A stretch of DNA of 64,000 bases, from positions 1 to 64,000 of the forward strand of contig NZ_BOOF01000020.1 in NCBI RefSeq assembly GCF_016863095.1, read 5' to 3'. The notes below the pieces were generated by a model, which was not told the origin of the DNA, made no database searches, and saw only the letters and a list, made by a program, of their open reading frames with translations. Every line of letters starts with the position of its first letter. Within the stretch, counting starts at the first letter, position 1. Below are positions 9,982-19,184 of the stretch, in pieces. The position numbers were made by a program, and so were the translations under genes. This DNA is from Microbispora siamensis (GTDB lineage: Bacteria > Actinomycetota > Actinomycetes > Streptosporangiales > Streptosporangiaceae).

Positions 9982-11763
9982 ATGACGATGCGCATCGAGG
10001 ATTACGCGCTCATCGGCGACATGCACACGGCCGCCCTGGTCGGGCGCGACGGTTCGGTGGACTGGCTGTGCCTGCCGCGCTTCGACTCCGGAGCCTGCTT
10101 CGCGGCGCTCCTGGGCGGCCGGTCGGCGGGACGCTGGCTGCTGGCCCCGGCGGGCGGGGGGACGTGCACCGGGCGCCGCTACCGCGACGGCACGCTGGTC
10201 CTGGAGACGACCTGGGACATGCCCGGCGGGTGCGTGCGGGTCCTCGACTTCATGCCGCCACGCGGGGAGGCGCCCGACCTGGTGCGGATCGTGGAGGGCG
10301 TGCGGGGCCGGGTGGAGATGCGCACGGAACTGCTGCTGCGCTTCGAATACGGCGCCGTGATCCCCTGGGTGCGGCACCGCGAGGGGGAGCTGGCCGTCGT
10401 CGCCGGCCCCAACGCCGCCTGGCTCCAGTCGCCCGTCGAGCTCACCCACGACTCCCGCCTCCGCGGGACGACCGCCTCGTTCGCCGTCGCGGCGGGAGAC
10501 CGGGTGCCGTTCGTCCTCACCTGGCAGCAGTCGTGGCAGGGCCGGCCGCGGCGGCTGGAGGCGGCCGAGGAGCTGGCCGCCACCGACCGGCTGTGGAAAC
10601 AGTGGCTCGGCCGGTGCCGCTACCAGGGGGAGTACGGCGAGGCTGTGGGCAGCAGCCTCCTCGCGCTCAAGGCCCTCACGTACGCCCCCACCGGCGGCAT
10701 CGTCGCGGCGCCCACGACCTCGCTGCCCGAGCAGATCGGCGGCCCGCGCAACTGGGACTACCGCTACAGCTGGCTGCGGGACGCGTCGTTCACCCTCCAG
10801 GCGCTGATGGGCGCGGGCTACGCGGACGAGGCGACGGCCTGGCGCGACTGGCTGCTGCGGGCCGTCGCCGGGGACCCCGCCGACCTGCAGATCATGTACA
10901 CGGTCGACGGCAGCAGGCACATACCCGGGTGGACCGTCGACTGGCTGCCGGGATACGAGGGATCGCGGCCGGTGCGGGTCGGCAACGCCGCCTCGCGGCA
11001 GTTCCAGCTCGACGTGTACGGCGAGGTGATCGACTGCCTCTACCGGGCCAAGGAGGCGGGCCTGCGGCCGGACGAGGAGGCGTGGGACCTGCAGTGCGCG
11101 CTCATGGAGTATCTGGAGGGGGCGTGGCGGGAGCCCGACAACGGGCTGTGGGAGGTGCGCGGCCCGCGCCGCGACTTCGTCCACTCCAAGATCTTCGCCT
11201 GGGTGGCGGCGGACCGCATGGTCCGCTCGGTGGAGAAGCTGGGACAGGACGGCCCCGTCCGCCGCTGGCGCGCGCTGCGTGAGGAGATCCACCGCGACGT
11301 GTGCGCGCGCGGCTACGACCCCGACCGCAACACCTTCACCCAGTTCTACGGGTCGAAGGGCCTCGACGCCGCGCTGCTGCTCATTCCCCGGCTCGGCTTC
11401 CTGCCCCTGGACGACCCTCGGGTGTCCGGCACCGTCGACGCGGTGTGCCGCGAACTGACGGAGGACGGCCTCGTCCTGCGTTACCGGCCCGAGGCCGACG
11501 ACGTGGACGAACTGCCGGGCGGGGAGGGTGTCTTCATCGCCTGTTCCTTCTGGCTCGCCCACGCGCTCGCGCTGATCGGCCGCCGCGACCGGGCGCGGCG
11601 CCTGTTCGAGCGCCTGCTGTCCCTGCGCAACGACGTCGGCCTGCTGTCGGAGGAGTACGACGTCCGCGAGGGGCGCCAGTCCGGCAACTTCCCCCAGGCC
11701 TACAGTCATGTGTCCGTCGTGAACGCGGCCCGGGCCCTGGCCGCGCCGGGAACATCTGACTGA
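9982..11763 (+). CDS. Glycoside hydrolase family 15 (glucoamylase/trehalase type)
   Basis: A 593-residue inverting glycosidase of the bacterial GH15 group. The N-terminal beta-sandwich begins IEDYALIGDMHTAALV and carries DGSVDWLCLPRFDSGACF. The (alpha/alpha)6 barrel contains the family blocks RNWDYRYSWLRDASFTLQAL (general acid region), FVHSKIFAWVAADRM and, near the end, SEEYDVREGRQSGNFPQAYS, where the catalytic base Glu lies. No signal peptide is visible, so it should act on intracellular glucans or trehalose; actinobacterial members include trehalases. Translation may start at the ATG at 9982 or the in-frame ATG two codons later, both next to a GGGGG stretch. Confidence 0.92.
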   Translation: MTMRIEDYALIGDMHTAALVGRDGSVDWLCLPRFDSGACFAALLGGRSAGRWLLAPAGGGTCTGRRYRDGTLVLETTWDMPGGCVRVLDFMPPRGEAPDLVRIVEGVRGRVEMRTELLLRFEYGAVIPWVRHREGELAVVAGPNAAWLQSPVELTHDSRLRGTTASFAVAAGDRVPFVLTWQQSWQGRPRRLEAAEELAATDRLWKQWLGRCRYQGEYGEAVGSSLLALKALTYAPTGGIVAAPTTSLPEQIGGPRNWDYRYSWLRDASFTLQALMGAGYADEATAWRDWLLRAVAGDPADLQIMYTVDGSRHIPGWTVDWLPGYEGSRPVRVGNAASRQFQLDVYGEVIDCLYRAKEAGLRPDEEAWDLQCALMEYLEGAWREPDNGLWEVRGPRRDFVHSKIFAWVAADRMVRSVEKLGQDGPVRRWRALREEIHRDVCARGYDPDRNTFTQFYGSKGLDAALLLIPRLGFLPLDDPRVSGTVDAVCRELTEDGLVLRYRPEADDVDELPGGEGVFIACSFWLAHALALIGRRDRARRLFERLLSLRNDVGLLSEEYDVREGRQSGNFPQAYSHVSVVNAARALAAPGTSD

Positions 11764-11889
11764 CAGATGTCGTCCATCTGTTTCCCGCGCATCTCGCGAC
11801 CTCCCCTCCGCCACCTGCGGCGTTGCATGATGCAAGCGAGGGGTCCGGGTCTTCGGCCCGGCCCCGTCTGGGAGAAGAGGTGACGCGAC

Positions 11890-12360
11890 ATGGTGCGACC
11901 AGGTCTGGCCCGCCGCCCGGACGTGACGGAGCTGCGCCAGACGTACGACCGGGCGGGATCGACCGCTCCCGCGCAGGTCATGGACGGGGTGACGTTCCTC
12001 GCCGGGCTCTACCTCGCCATTTCGCCGTGGATCGTGGGCTTCAGCGGTTTCGGCGGCCTGGCGATCAACAACCTGATCGTCGGGCTGACGGTCGCGGCGC
12101 TCGCGATGAGCTGCGCGTCCGCCTTCGGCCGCACGTACGGCATGAGCTGGGTGACGCCGGTGCTGGGCGTCTGGACGATCATCGCGCCGTGGGTGATCCG
12201 CGGCCGGCCGGCGACCACCGCGACCATCTGGGACAACGTGGTCACCGGGGCGATCATCTTCCTGTTCGGCCTCGGCGCGCTGGCGTTCGCCGCCAACTAC
12301 CGGCAGCACCAGCACGGCGGCGCGCGGCGGGGGGTCGGCGCACCGGGCGGCGAGTGGTAG
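11890..12360 (+). CDS. SPW-repeat membrane protein
   Basis: A 156-residue integral membrane protein with two copies of the SPW-repeat motif: AISPWIVGFSG near residue 45, and IIAPWVIRG about 55 residues later. Around four hydrophobic segments are visible after a polar N-terminus of about 30 residues. Proteins of this family are common in actinomycetes and have no established function. Translation begins at ATG 11890, with GAAGAGG about ten bases upstream. It ends just before a strong hairpin shared with the convergent amidohydrolase operon. Confidence 0.85.
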   Translation: MVRPGLARRPDVTELRQTYDRAGSTAPAQVMDGVTFLAGLYLAISPWIVGFSGFGGLAINNLIVGLTVAALAMSCASAFGRTYGMSWVTPVLGVWTIIAPWVIRGRPATTATIWDNVVTGAIIFLFGLGALAFAANYRQHQHGGARRGVGAPGGEW

Positions 12361-12371
12361 CCGCCGCGCCT

Positions 12372-12412
12372 GCGCGGGCTGTGCCGAGAACGGCGTACGG
12401 CACAGCCCGCGC
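12372..12412. terminator. Bidirectional hairpin between convergent genes
   Basis: A perfect 15-bp inverted repeat (GCGCGGGCTGTGCCG at 12372-12386 with its complement at 12398-12412) encloses an 11-base loop. It lies between the stop codons of the SPW gene and the amidohydrolase gene. It has no T tract, as is usual for terminators in very GC-rich actinomycetes. Confidence 0.7.
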
Positions 12413-12421
12413 CGACGGAGG

Positions 12422-14044
12422 TCAGGCGGCGTACACCTGCCGTCCCGCGACGTACGTGAGCGCCGCGCGGGCCGCCGCGATCTCCTCCACGGGCGCCGCG
12501 AACGGGTCGCGGTCCAGGACGACCAGGTCGGCGAGCATGCCCGGGGCGATCGTCCCGGTCTCGTCGAGGTGGTTCACCCGGGCCGAGCCCGCGGTGTAGG
12601 CGGTGAGCGCGGTCGCCAGGTCGAGCGCCTGACCCGGGAGGAAGGGCGTGGTGCCGCTCTCCCTGGCCCGGTTGACCGCCACGTGGATGCCCCAGATCGG
12701 GTCGGGGCTGCTCACCGGCCAGTCGCTGCCCATGGCGAGCGGCGTGCCGGCCTGATGCAGGGCGCCGAACGGGTACTGCCACGCCGCCCGCTCCTCGCCC
12801 AGGTAGGGAATGGTCAGCTCGTCCATCTGCGGCTCGTGGCAGGCCCAGAACGGCTGCATGTTGGCGGTGACGCCCTCCTCGGCGAACCGGGGCACGTCCT
12901 GCGGCCGGACGACCTGGATGTGGGCGACGTGGTGGCGGTTGCCCGACGGGCCGTTGGCGGCGCGCGCGGCGGCGACCGCGTCGAGTGCGGCGGTGACCGC
13001 CCGGTCGCCGATGGCGTGGAAGTGGACCTGGAAGCCCTCGGCGTCCAGCATCGTCACGTAGCGGGGGAGCTCGGCGTAGTCCACGAAGCCGATCCCGCGG
13101 TTGCCCGTGACGCAGCCGCACCCGTCGAGGTACGGCTCGTGCATGGCGGCCGTGAAGTTCTCCGCCACGCCGTCCAGCATGATCTTGACGCTCGCGGCGG
13201 CGAAACCGCCCTCGGCGGTCCGGCGGCCGACCAGGTCGGGGATCTGCTCGGCGCCGCGCTCGCGGTCCCACCACAGCGCGCCCCGCACCCGGGCGGTGAG
13301 CCGCCCGGACTCGGCCACGTCGAGGTAGACGGGGGTGACGTCGCGGTGCCCGGCGTAGTCGCCGAGGATCGCGTCCTGCCACGCCGTGATGCCCAGCGAG
13401 TGCAGGTGCGCCTGGGCGACGAGCAGGGCCTCGACGTAGTCCTCGTGCGAGGTCTCCGGCAGGTGCGGCTCGACCAGCGCCATCGCGCCCTCGTGCAGGG
13501 TGCCGGTCGGCTCGCCGTCCGCGTCGCGCTCGATGCGCCCGCTGGCCGGGTCGGGGGTGTCGCGGGTGATCCCGGCCACGCGCAGCGCCGCCGAGTTCAC
13601 CCACGCGCTGTGGTGGTCCCGGTTGGGCAGGAACACCGGACGGCCGGGCACGATCGCGTCGAGGTCCTCCTTCACCGGGGTCCCGCCGGGGAAGGCGTCC
13701 ATCGACCAGCCGCCGCCCGTGATCCACTCGTCGTCCGGACGGGCGGCAGCGTAGGCGGCGACGGCGTCCAGGTAACCCCGGCGGTCGGAGATCCCGGACA
13801 GGTCGCAGCGCAGCCGTTCCAGGCCGCCCATCACCGGGTGCGCGTGCGCGTCCTGGAAGCCGGGCGCGAGCAGCCGGCCCGCCAGGTCCACGACCTCGGT
13901 CCCGGGCCCGCGCAGGTCGCGTACGTCATGGTCGTCGCCGACGGCGACGACACGGCCGTCCCGTACGGCCACCGCCCGCGCTCGCGGCGCGGCGGGGTCG
14001 GCGGTGAAGACGTGGCCGTTCACGAACAGCAGGTCCGCGTGCAT
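12422..14044 (-). CDS. YtcJ-like amidohydrolase
   Basis: A 540-residue metal-dependent hydrolase of the amidohydrolase_3/YtcJ group. The N-terminal beta-sandwich and HxH metal motif (GFQDAHAHP), [22 protein letters not shown] and the late metal site [15 protein letters not shown] are clear. It should hydrolyse an amide, imide or ester bond of a small molecule; the family has few characterised substrates. It is the last gene of the ABC transporter operon, 14 bases after the substrate-binding-protein gene, so its substrate is probably what the transporter imports. The start is the ATG at 14044, with GAGAGG about ten bases upstream; the open frame continues further upstream only by chance. Confidence 0.9.
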   Translation of the reverse strand: MHADLLFVNGHVFTADPAAPRARAVAVRDGRVVAVGDDHDVRDLRGPGTEVVDLAGRLLAPGFQDAHAHPVMGGLERLRCDLSGISDRRGYLDAVAAYAAARPDDEWITGGGWSMDAFPGGTPVKEDLDAIVPGRPVFLPNRDHHSAWVNSAALRVAGITRDTPDPASGRIERDADGEPTGTLHEGAMALVEPHLPETSHEDYVEALLVAQAHLHSLGITAWQDAILGDYAGHRDVTPVYLDVAESGRLTARVRGALWWDRERGAEQIPDLVGRRTAEGGFAAASVKIMLDGVAENFTAAMHEPYLDGCGCVTGNRGIGFVDYAELPRYVTMLDAEGFQVHFHAIGDRAVTAALDAVAAARAANGPSGNRHHVAHIQVVRPQDVPRFAEEGVTANMQPFWACHEPQMDELTIPYLGEERAAWQYPFGALHQAGTPLAMGSDWPVSSPDPIWGIHVAVNRARESGTTPFLPGQALDLATALTAYTAGSARVNHLDETGTIAPGMLADLVVLDRDPFAAPVEEIAAARAALTYVAGRQVYAA

Positions 14045-14058
14045 CTGTCGTCGTCCTC

Positions 14059-15183
14059 TCAGCTCTTGAAGTCCGTCCAGACCTTGTCGTAAAGATCCAG
14101 GGCGGTCTGGGAGCACGGCGGCACGGGCTGCGCGAGCGCGGCCTTGTCCGCGGGCGGGGTGATCGCCGGATCCTTCGCGAGGTCCTTGTCCATGTACGCG
14201 TCCGAGCCGGTCACGGCGTTGGCGTAGCCCACGAAGTTGGTCGCCTCGGCGGCGTTCTTCGGGTCGAGCATCCAGTTGATGAAGATCTTGGCGTTGTCGA
14301 CGTTGCGCGCCCCCTTGGGGACGGCGAAGTTGTCCTGCCACAGCGGCAGGCCCTCGGAGGGGTAGACCCAGGTGATGCCCTTGTTCTTCACCGAGGCCCG
14401 GTGGAAGGCGCCGTTCCACATCATGGCCAGCGTGGTCTCGCCCGACGTCATCCGGTCGATCTGGCCGTCGGAGCTGATCACCTTGAGCTTGCCCTTGACC
14501 CCGGAGAGCAGCGCCTGCACCTTCTGGTAGTCGGCCGGCGTCTCGCTGCACGGTTTGGCGCCGACGGCGCGCAGCGCCGCGGCGACCACCTCGTTGGAGT
14601 CGTTCAGTATGCCCATGTTGCCGCTCGCGCCGGCCGGCGGGTTGAAGAACTCCGCCCAGCTGGTGACCTTGCCGCCGACCTTCGCCTCGTCGACCGCGAT
14701 GCCCGTGGTGCCGTGCATGTAGGGGGCGGTGAACTTGCGCCCCTGGTCGAAGTACACGTCCTTGAACTCGGGCTGGATGTTCTTGCCGTTGGGGAAGGTG
14801 TCGGTGTCGATCTCCTGCAGCAGGCCGAGCTGGACCATCTGCTGCACCATGTAGTCGCTCGGCACGATCACGTCGTAGCCGGTGCCGCCGGCCTGCAGCT
14901 TGGCCAGCAGCCCCTCGTTGGACTCGAAGGTGTCCAGGTGCACCTTGATCCCGGTCTCGGACTCGAAGCGCTTGAGCAGGTCGGGGGAGATGTAGTCGGT
15001 CCAGTTGTAGAGGTTCAGCTCGCCGCTCCCCTTGGCGGGGAACGCCGCCGAGCCGCCGGCCGAGGAGCCGGAGTCCGAGCCGGAGGCGGCGGCGCCGGTC
15101 GAGCCGCCGCCGCAGGCGGCGAGCGCGAGCACGCCCGCCCCGAGAAGGGCCGTGAGGGGGAGGAGCCGGTGCTTCGAAACCAT
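14059..15183 (-). CDS. potD: ABC transporter substrate-binding lipoprotein (PotD/PotF-like)
   Basis: A 374-residue extracellular solute receptor of the spermidine/putrescine family. The signal peptide ends in the lipobox LAAC (LLGAGVLALAACGGG), so the mature protein is lipid-anchored. GSGELNLYNWTDYISPDLLK, TGIKVHLDTFESNEGLLAKL and GYDVIVPSDYMVQQM are diagnostic of PotD/PotF proteins. Polyamines are the textbook ligand, but members also bind other cationic or amino compounds, and the neighbouring amidohydrolase argues for a modified substrate. It lies 6 bases downstream of the second permease gene. Confidence 0.92.
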   Translation of the reverse strand: MVSKHRLLPLTALLGAGVLALAACGGGSTGAAASGSDSGSSAGGSAAFPAKGSGELNLYNWTDYISPDLLKRFESETGIKVHLDTFESNEGLLAKLQAGGTGYDVIVPSDYMVQQMVQLGLLQEIDTDTFPNGKNIQPEFKDVYFDQGRKFTAPYMHGTTGIAVDEAKVGGKVTSWAEFFNPPAGASGNMGILNDSNEVVAAALRAVGAKPCSETPADYQKVQALLSGVKGKLKVISSDGQIDRMTSGETTLAMMWNGAFHRASVKNKGITWVYPSEGLPLWQDNFAVPKGARNVDNAKIFINWMLDPKNAAEATNFVGYANAVTGSDAYMDKDLAKDPAITPPADKAALAQPVPPCSQTALDLYDKVWTDFKS

Positions 15184-15189
15184 GTGCGG

Positions 15190-15984
15190 TCAGCCTCTCT
15201 TGCGGCCGGCGAAGTACGCCGCCGCGAGAACGAGCAGGGAGACGAGGAGGATCAGGGTGGACAGCGCGTTGACGGCCGGGGTGATGCCGACGCGGAGCAT
15301 GCCGTAGATGTAGATCGGGAGCGTGGTGGTGCCCGGTCCGGCGACGAAGAAGGTGATCAGGAAGTCGTCGAGGGAGACGATGAAGGCCATCAGCGCCCCG
15401 GCGACGATGCCGGGGGCCAGCAGTGGGAGGGTGACCCGGCGGAACACCCGCCAGGGCGAGGCGCCGAGGTCGGCGGCGGCCTCGAACACCCGCTGGTCCA
15501 TGTCGGCCAGCCGGGCCCGGATCGGCAGCAGCGCGAACGGCACGCAGAACGCGATGTGCGCGAGGGTCACGGTCGTCATGCCCAGCGGCACGTCGAGGAA
15601 GGCGAACATCGCCAGCGTCGCGACCGCGAGCACGATCTCCGGCAGCACCAGCGGCGCGCCGGCGACCAGCATGACCGCCCCCCGCGCCGTACGGCGCAGC
15701 GCGGCCAGGCCGAGGGCGATGCCGATGGCCAGCACGACCGAGCAGACCGTGGCGACGGCCGCGACCTGGAGCGAGGTCAGCGTCGCGTTCCTGATGTCGG
15801 CGTTGGCCACCACGTCGCCGAACCAGTGGAGGCTGAAGCCCTCCCAGATCGTGGCGATCCTGCCGGTGTTGAACGCGTACACCACGACGACGAGCAGGGG
15901 GAGGTAGAGGAAGACCAGCAGCAGGACAGAGACGGTGGCGAAGGCGGGGAAGCGCCGCAGGTCGACGCGTCGCGTACGGTTCAC
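15190..15984 (-). CDS. potC: ABC transporter permease (PotC-like)
   Basis: A 264-residue membrane permease with about six hydrophobic segments. The EAA loop that contacts the ATPase is visible as FEAAADLGASPWRVFRRVTL. It pairs with the PotB-like protein encoded just upstream. I chose the GTG at 15984 because it overlaps the preceding stop codon in a GTGA arrangement, giving translational coupling, and because the first hydrophobic helix (VSVLLLVFLYLPLLVVVVYA) follows after about 15 residues, as in PotC. Open frame further upstream lies inside the PotB gene and is not used. Confidence 0.9.
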   Translation of the reverse strand: MNRTRRVDLRRFPAFATVSVLLLVFLYLPLLVVVVYAFNTGRIATIWEGFSLHWFGDVVANADIRNATLTSLQVAAVATVCSVVLAIGIALGLAALRRTARGAVMLVAGAPLVLPEIVLAVATLAMFAFLDVPLGMTTVTLAHIAFCVPFALLPIRARLADMDQRVFEAAADLGASPWRVFRRVTLPLLAPGIVAGALMAFIVSLDDFLITFFVAGPGTTTLPIYIYGMLRVGITPAVNALSTLILLVSLLVLAAAYFAGRKRG

Positions 15985-17000
15985 ATCAGGCTCACCTTCT
16001 GGCCGCCGCGGCGACCCGCCAGCGCGAACCCCATGAGGGTCAGCAGGGTGAGGACCAGCAGGGCGACCGCCACGGCCGAGCCGAGCGGCCAGTTGCGGGA
16101 GGCGCCGAACTGCTGCTCGATGAGGTTGCCGATCATCAGCGACTTGCCGCCGCCCAGCAGCTGCGGCTGGAGGAACGCGCCGAGCGACGGGATGAAGACC
16201 AGCACGACCCCGGCGACGAGCCCGGGCCGCACGGCCGGGTAGACGACCCGCCGCAGGATGGTCAGCCGCCGGGCGCCGAGGTCGTAGGCCGCCTCGGCCA
16301 GGCGGAAGTCGAACTTCTCCGCGCTGGAGTAGACCGGCAGGATCATGAACGGCAGCGACACGTAGACCAGCCCGACGGCGGTCGCGAACGGCGTGTAGAG
16401 CAGCCCGATCGGCGTGCCGAGCAGGCCGCTGACGGGCCCGTTGTCGTTGAGGATCAGCACCCAGGCGTACGTCCGCACGAGCGTGTTGGTCCAGAACGGG
16501 ATCGTCACGGCGAAGACGAGCAGCGCCCGCGTGCGCGGCGACCTGGTGGCCATCCACACCGCCATCGGGAAGGCGAGGACGGCGCAGCAGACGGTCGTGA
16601 GCGCGGCGAGCCAGATCGACTGCCAGAACACGCCGATGTAGCGGGGGTCGAAGATCTTCGAGCCGTCGAGCTGCGTGTCGAACAGCAACCGGACGTAGGA
16701 GTCGACGGAGAACGGCCCGGCGACGCCGACGCCGAACATGCCGCGCGACATGAACGAGTAGGCCACGACGATGACCAGCGGAGCGCCGACCAGGGCCAGC
16801 AGGAAGAGCGTGCCCGGCAGCACCGAGGACCGGGCGCCCTGACCGGCCGGCCGGTGGACGCGGCGGGCTCCTGAGGAGGACGCGCGCCCCGGCCGGGTCC
16901 TTGCGGTCCCGGGGGCGGCCGAGGCGGCCAGGCCGTCCGCCGGGTCGTCCGCCGGGGGCTGCGCGGTCCCCGGCGTGAGCGGCGTCACGGGGTCCGTCAC
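15981..17000 (-). CDS. potB: ABC transporter permease (PotB-like)
   Basis: A 339-residue permease. After a polar, Ala/Pro-rich N-terminus of about 60 residues it shows about six membrane segments and the EAA loop LAEAAYDLGARRLTILRRVV. The long cytoplasmic N-terminus is more than PotB usually has and is of low complexity; a later start cannot be excluded. GTG 17000 overlaps the stop of the ATPase gene (GTGA), and the stop of this gene overlaps the start of the PotC-like gene in the same way, so the three are translationally coupled. Confidence 0.88.
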   Translation of the reverse strand: MTDPVTPLTPGTAQPPADDPADGLAASAAPGTARTRPGRASSSGARRVHRPAGQGARSSVLPGTLFLLALVGAPLVIVVAYSFMSRGMFGVGVAGPFSVDSYVRLLFDTQLDGSKIFDPRYIGVFWQSIWLAALTTVCCAVLAFPMAVWMATRSPRTRALLVFAVTIPFWTNTLVRTYAWVLILNDNGPVSGLLGTPIGLLYTPFATAVGLVYVSLPFMILPVYSSAEKFDFRLAEAAYDLGARRLTILRRVVYPAVRPGLVAGVVLVFIPSLGAFLQPQLLGGGKSLMIGNLIEQQFGASRNWPLGSAVAVALLVLTLLTLMGFALAGRRGGQKVSLM

Positions 17001-18091
17001 GAAGCCACCGCCCAGCCGCGGCCCGGCAGCACGTCCAGGCCGACCCGTGTGCCGGGTTCGGGGAACGCGGCGCCCACCGGCAGCCGCACCACGACCTGCT
17101 CGCCGCCGGCGAGTTCGGCGCCGACGCGCACGTCGCTGCCGACGTAGACGGACTCGCGTACGACCCCGTGCAGGGGGGCGTCCGCACCCCCGATCACCAG
17201 ATGTTCCGGGCGCAGGGCGATCGTCACCTCGCCTCCGCCGCCGCCCGTGTCGCCCATGTCGCCCGCGCCGCTCACTCTGTCGGCGGGGAGCACGTCGCCG
17301 CCCCTGAGCCGGAAACCGGCGTCGGTGCGCTCGGCGGTCAGGAAGCTGGTCTCGCCGATGAAGTCGGCGACGAACCTGTTGGCCGGCCGCTCGTAGACCT
17401 CCTGCGGCGTGCCGACCTGCGCGACGGTGCCCTCCTGGAACACCGCGAGCCGGTCGCCGAGCGAGATGGCCTCCTCCTGGTCGTGGGTGACGAAGACGAA
17501 GGTCACCCCCGTCGTCTGCTGGATCCGTTTCAGCTCCGTCTGCATGCCACGGCGCAGCTTGAGGTCGAGCGCGGCGAGCGGCTCGTCGAGCAGCAGCACC
17601 TCGGGCCGCTTGGCGAGCGCCCGGGCGAGGGCGACGCGCTGCTGCTGGCCGCCAGACAGCTGGGCGGGCCTGCGCCTGCCGTGCTCCGGCAGGCGTACCA
17701 GTTCCAGCGCCTCGGCCACGAGCGGGGCCGCCTCCTTGCGGCTCATCCCCTCCATCTCCAGGCCGAAGGAGACGTTCTCGGCGACGGTGAGGTGGGGGAA
17801 CAGCGCGTAACTCTGGAAGACGGTGTTGACCCGGCGCTTGTACGGCGGAAGCACGTCCAGCCGCTCGGAGCCGAGCCAGACCTCTCCCTCGTCCGGGTAC
17901 TCGAGACCGGCGATCGTACGCAGGAGCGTGGTCTTGCCGCATCCCGAGGGGCCCAGCAGGACGAAGAACTCCGCGGGCTCGATCGCGAGGGAGACGTCGT
18001 CGAGCGCCGTGACGATCCCGCCCTCCGGCGCGGGGAAGCGGCGCGTGACTCCCTTGATCCGAAGCCCGTCATGAGACGCCGCTGAAGTCAT
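16997..18091 (-). CDS. potA: ABC transporter ATP-binding protein (PotA-like)
   Basis: A 364-residue ATPase that powers uptake. Walker A is [14 protein letters not shown], the signature motif is [17 protein letters not shown], Walker B is [12 protein letters not shown] and the switch His is in FVTHDQEEA. The C-terminal TOBE-like region ([10 protein letters not shown]) is as in PotA and related importers. It is the first gene of the five-gene operon; GGAGG lies 6 bases before the ATG. The promoter region is shared with the divergent TetR gene and holds a perfect palindrome, so repression by that TetR is likely. Confidence 0.93.
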   Translation of the reverse strand: MTSAASHDGLRIKGVTRRFPAPEGGIVTALDDVSLAIEPAEFFVLLGPSGCGKTTLLRTIAGLEYPDEGEVWLGSERLDVLPPYKRRVNTVFQSYALFPHLTVAENVSFGLEMEGMSRKEAAPLVAEALELVRLPEHGRRRPAQLSGGQQQRVALARALAKRPEVLLLDEPLAALDLKLRRGMQTELKRIQQTTGVTFVFVTHDQEEAISLGDRLAVFQEGTVAQVGTPQEVYERPANRFVADFIGETSFLTAERTDAGFRLRGGDVLPADRVSGAGDMGDTGGGGGEVTIALRPEHLVIGGADAPLHGVVRESVYVGSDVRVGAELAGGEQVVVRLPVGAAFPEPGTRVGLDVLPGRGWAVAS

Positions 18092-18175
18092 GGGCGACCT
18101 CCGAAAGAGCAGCTGAGCGGCCTCGGCAGAGGGCGGGCCGCAATGGGGTGGGGAAAGAGAAGCACGACGTAAACG

Positions 18176-18200
18176 GCGTTGTCAACGGTGATGACAACGC
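18176..18200. promoter_or_regulatory. TetR-type operator palindrome
   Basis: GCGTTGTCA (18176-18184) and its exact complement TGACAACGC (18192-18200) flank 7 bases. The 25-bp element lies between potA and the TetR gene, 59 bases before the regulator's ATG. Size, symmetry and place suit a TetR dimer site controlling both divergent units. Binding is inferred. Confidence 0.6.
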
Positions 18201-18258
18201 TTCTTGTGTTGTGAAGAATGTGTCGCGACGATCACGTCTCACTGAGGAGAATGTGCTC

Positions 18259-19017
18259 ATGCCCCCACGCCGTACCGTCGCGCTCTCCCAGGAGCTGATC
18301 GTCACCGCCTGCCTCGAACTCGTCGAAAGCGGCGGCCCGGGCGCCCTGACGTTCCGCAACATCGGCCGGCGTCTCGGCGTGGACGCGACGGCGGTCTACC
18401 GGCACTTCCGGGACAAGGACGACCTCGTGCGGGCGCTGGCCGACCGGCTGTACGAGGAGGCGCTGGCCGGGTTCGCCCCCGGGGAGGACTGGCTGGACAC
18501 GCTGCGGGACGCGGCCATGCGCGTCTACCGAGCCTTCGCCGGCCACCCCCAGGCCGCGGTGCTGGCGGCCAGCCGGTCGACCCGGCGCGAGGCCGAGATA
18601 AACGCCATCGAGGTGCTGCTCGACGCGCTGCGCCAAGGGGGCTTCGAACCGCCGGAGGCGGCGCGCTACGAGCGTGCTCTCGGCGACCACGTCCTGGCCT
18701 GGGCGGCCTTCGAGGCGTCGTTCGTGATGCTCCCGCCGGAGGTGCGCGAGGGCGACGCCGGGGCGCCGCTGGTCTACGCGGCGCAGAGCCGGGAGCGCTA
18801 TCCGCGGCTCGCCGAGTGCGCCCCCCACCTGCCGCCCGTCACGGTCCCCCAGTTCGAGACCGCGCTGGAGATCTTCCTCGTCGGCCTGCGCACGCTCGCC
18901 CCCGAACGGCCCTCCGACACAGAGCCCGTCACCCCAGGGCCCGTCACGCCGGAGCCCGTCACGCCGGAGCCCGTCACGCCGGAGCCCGTCGGCACGGAGC
19001 CCGTCGGCCAGGGCTGA
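18259..19017 (+). CDS. TetR/AcrR-family regulator
   Basis: A 252-residue repressor. The N-terminal helix-turn-helix domain is ALTFRNIGRRLGVDATAVYR followed by HFRDKDDLVRALADRL, and the C-terminal part looks like the TetR_C ligand domain. It ends in an unusual low-complexity tail in which a VTPEP unit is repeated, encoded by tandem 15-bp repeats (about 18924-19010). I use the ATG at 18259, with GAGGAG nine bases upstream, instead of the longer open frame starting at 18148. That longer frame would run through the palindrome at 18176-18200. It probably controls the divergent polyamine-type transporter operon. Confidence 0.88.
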   Translation: MPPRRTVALSQELIVTACLELVESGGPGALTFRNIGRRLGVDATAVYRHFRDKDDLVRALADRLYEEALAGFAPGEDWLDTLRDAAMRVYRAFAGHPQAAVLAASRSTRREAEINAIEVLLDALRQGGFEPPEAARYERALGDHVLAWAAFEASFVMLPPEVREGDAGAPLVYAAQSRERYPRLAECAPHLPPVTVPQFETALEIFLVGLRTLAPERPSDTEPVTPGPVTPEPVTPEPVTPEPVGTEPVGQG

Positions 19018-19184
19018 GCCGGGAAAAGGGGACGACACAAGATCGGGTGGCGGGCTAGGGTGGCGGGCCAAGGGGCGGCTCCTGGACGTGCTTCCTTCTC
19101 GATCTTCGAAATCGCTTTAGCGCGTCCGTTCTCCGCCCCGTCTCACTTTTCCGGTGCCTGTCCGATCGCTCGTACGCAGGGGGG

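Noticed and set aside
18148..18258. Longer N-terminus for the TetR gene from ATG 18148
   Set aside because: It would add 37 residues unlike TetR and cover the palindromic operator. ATG 18259 has a good ribosome-binding site.
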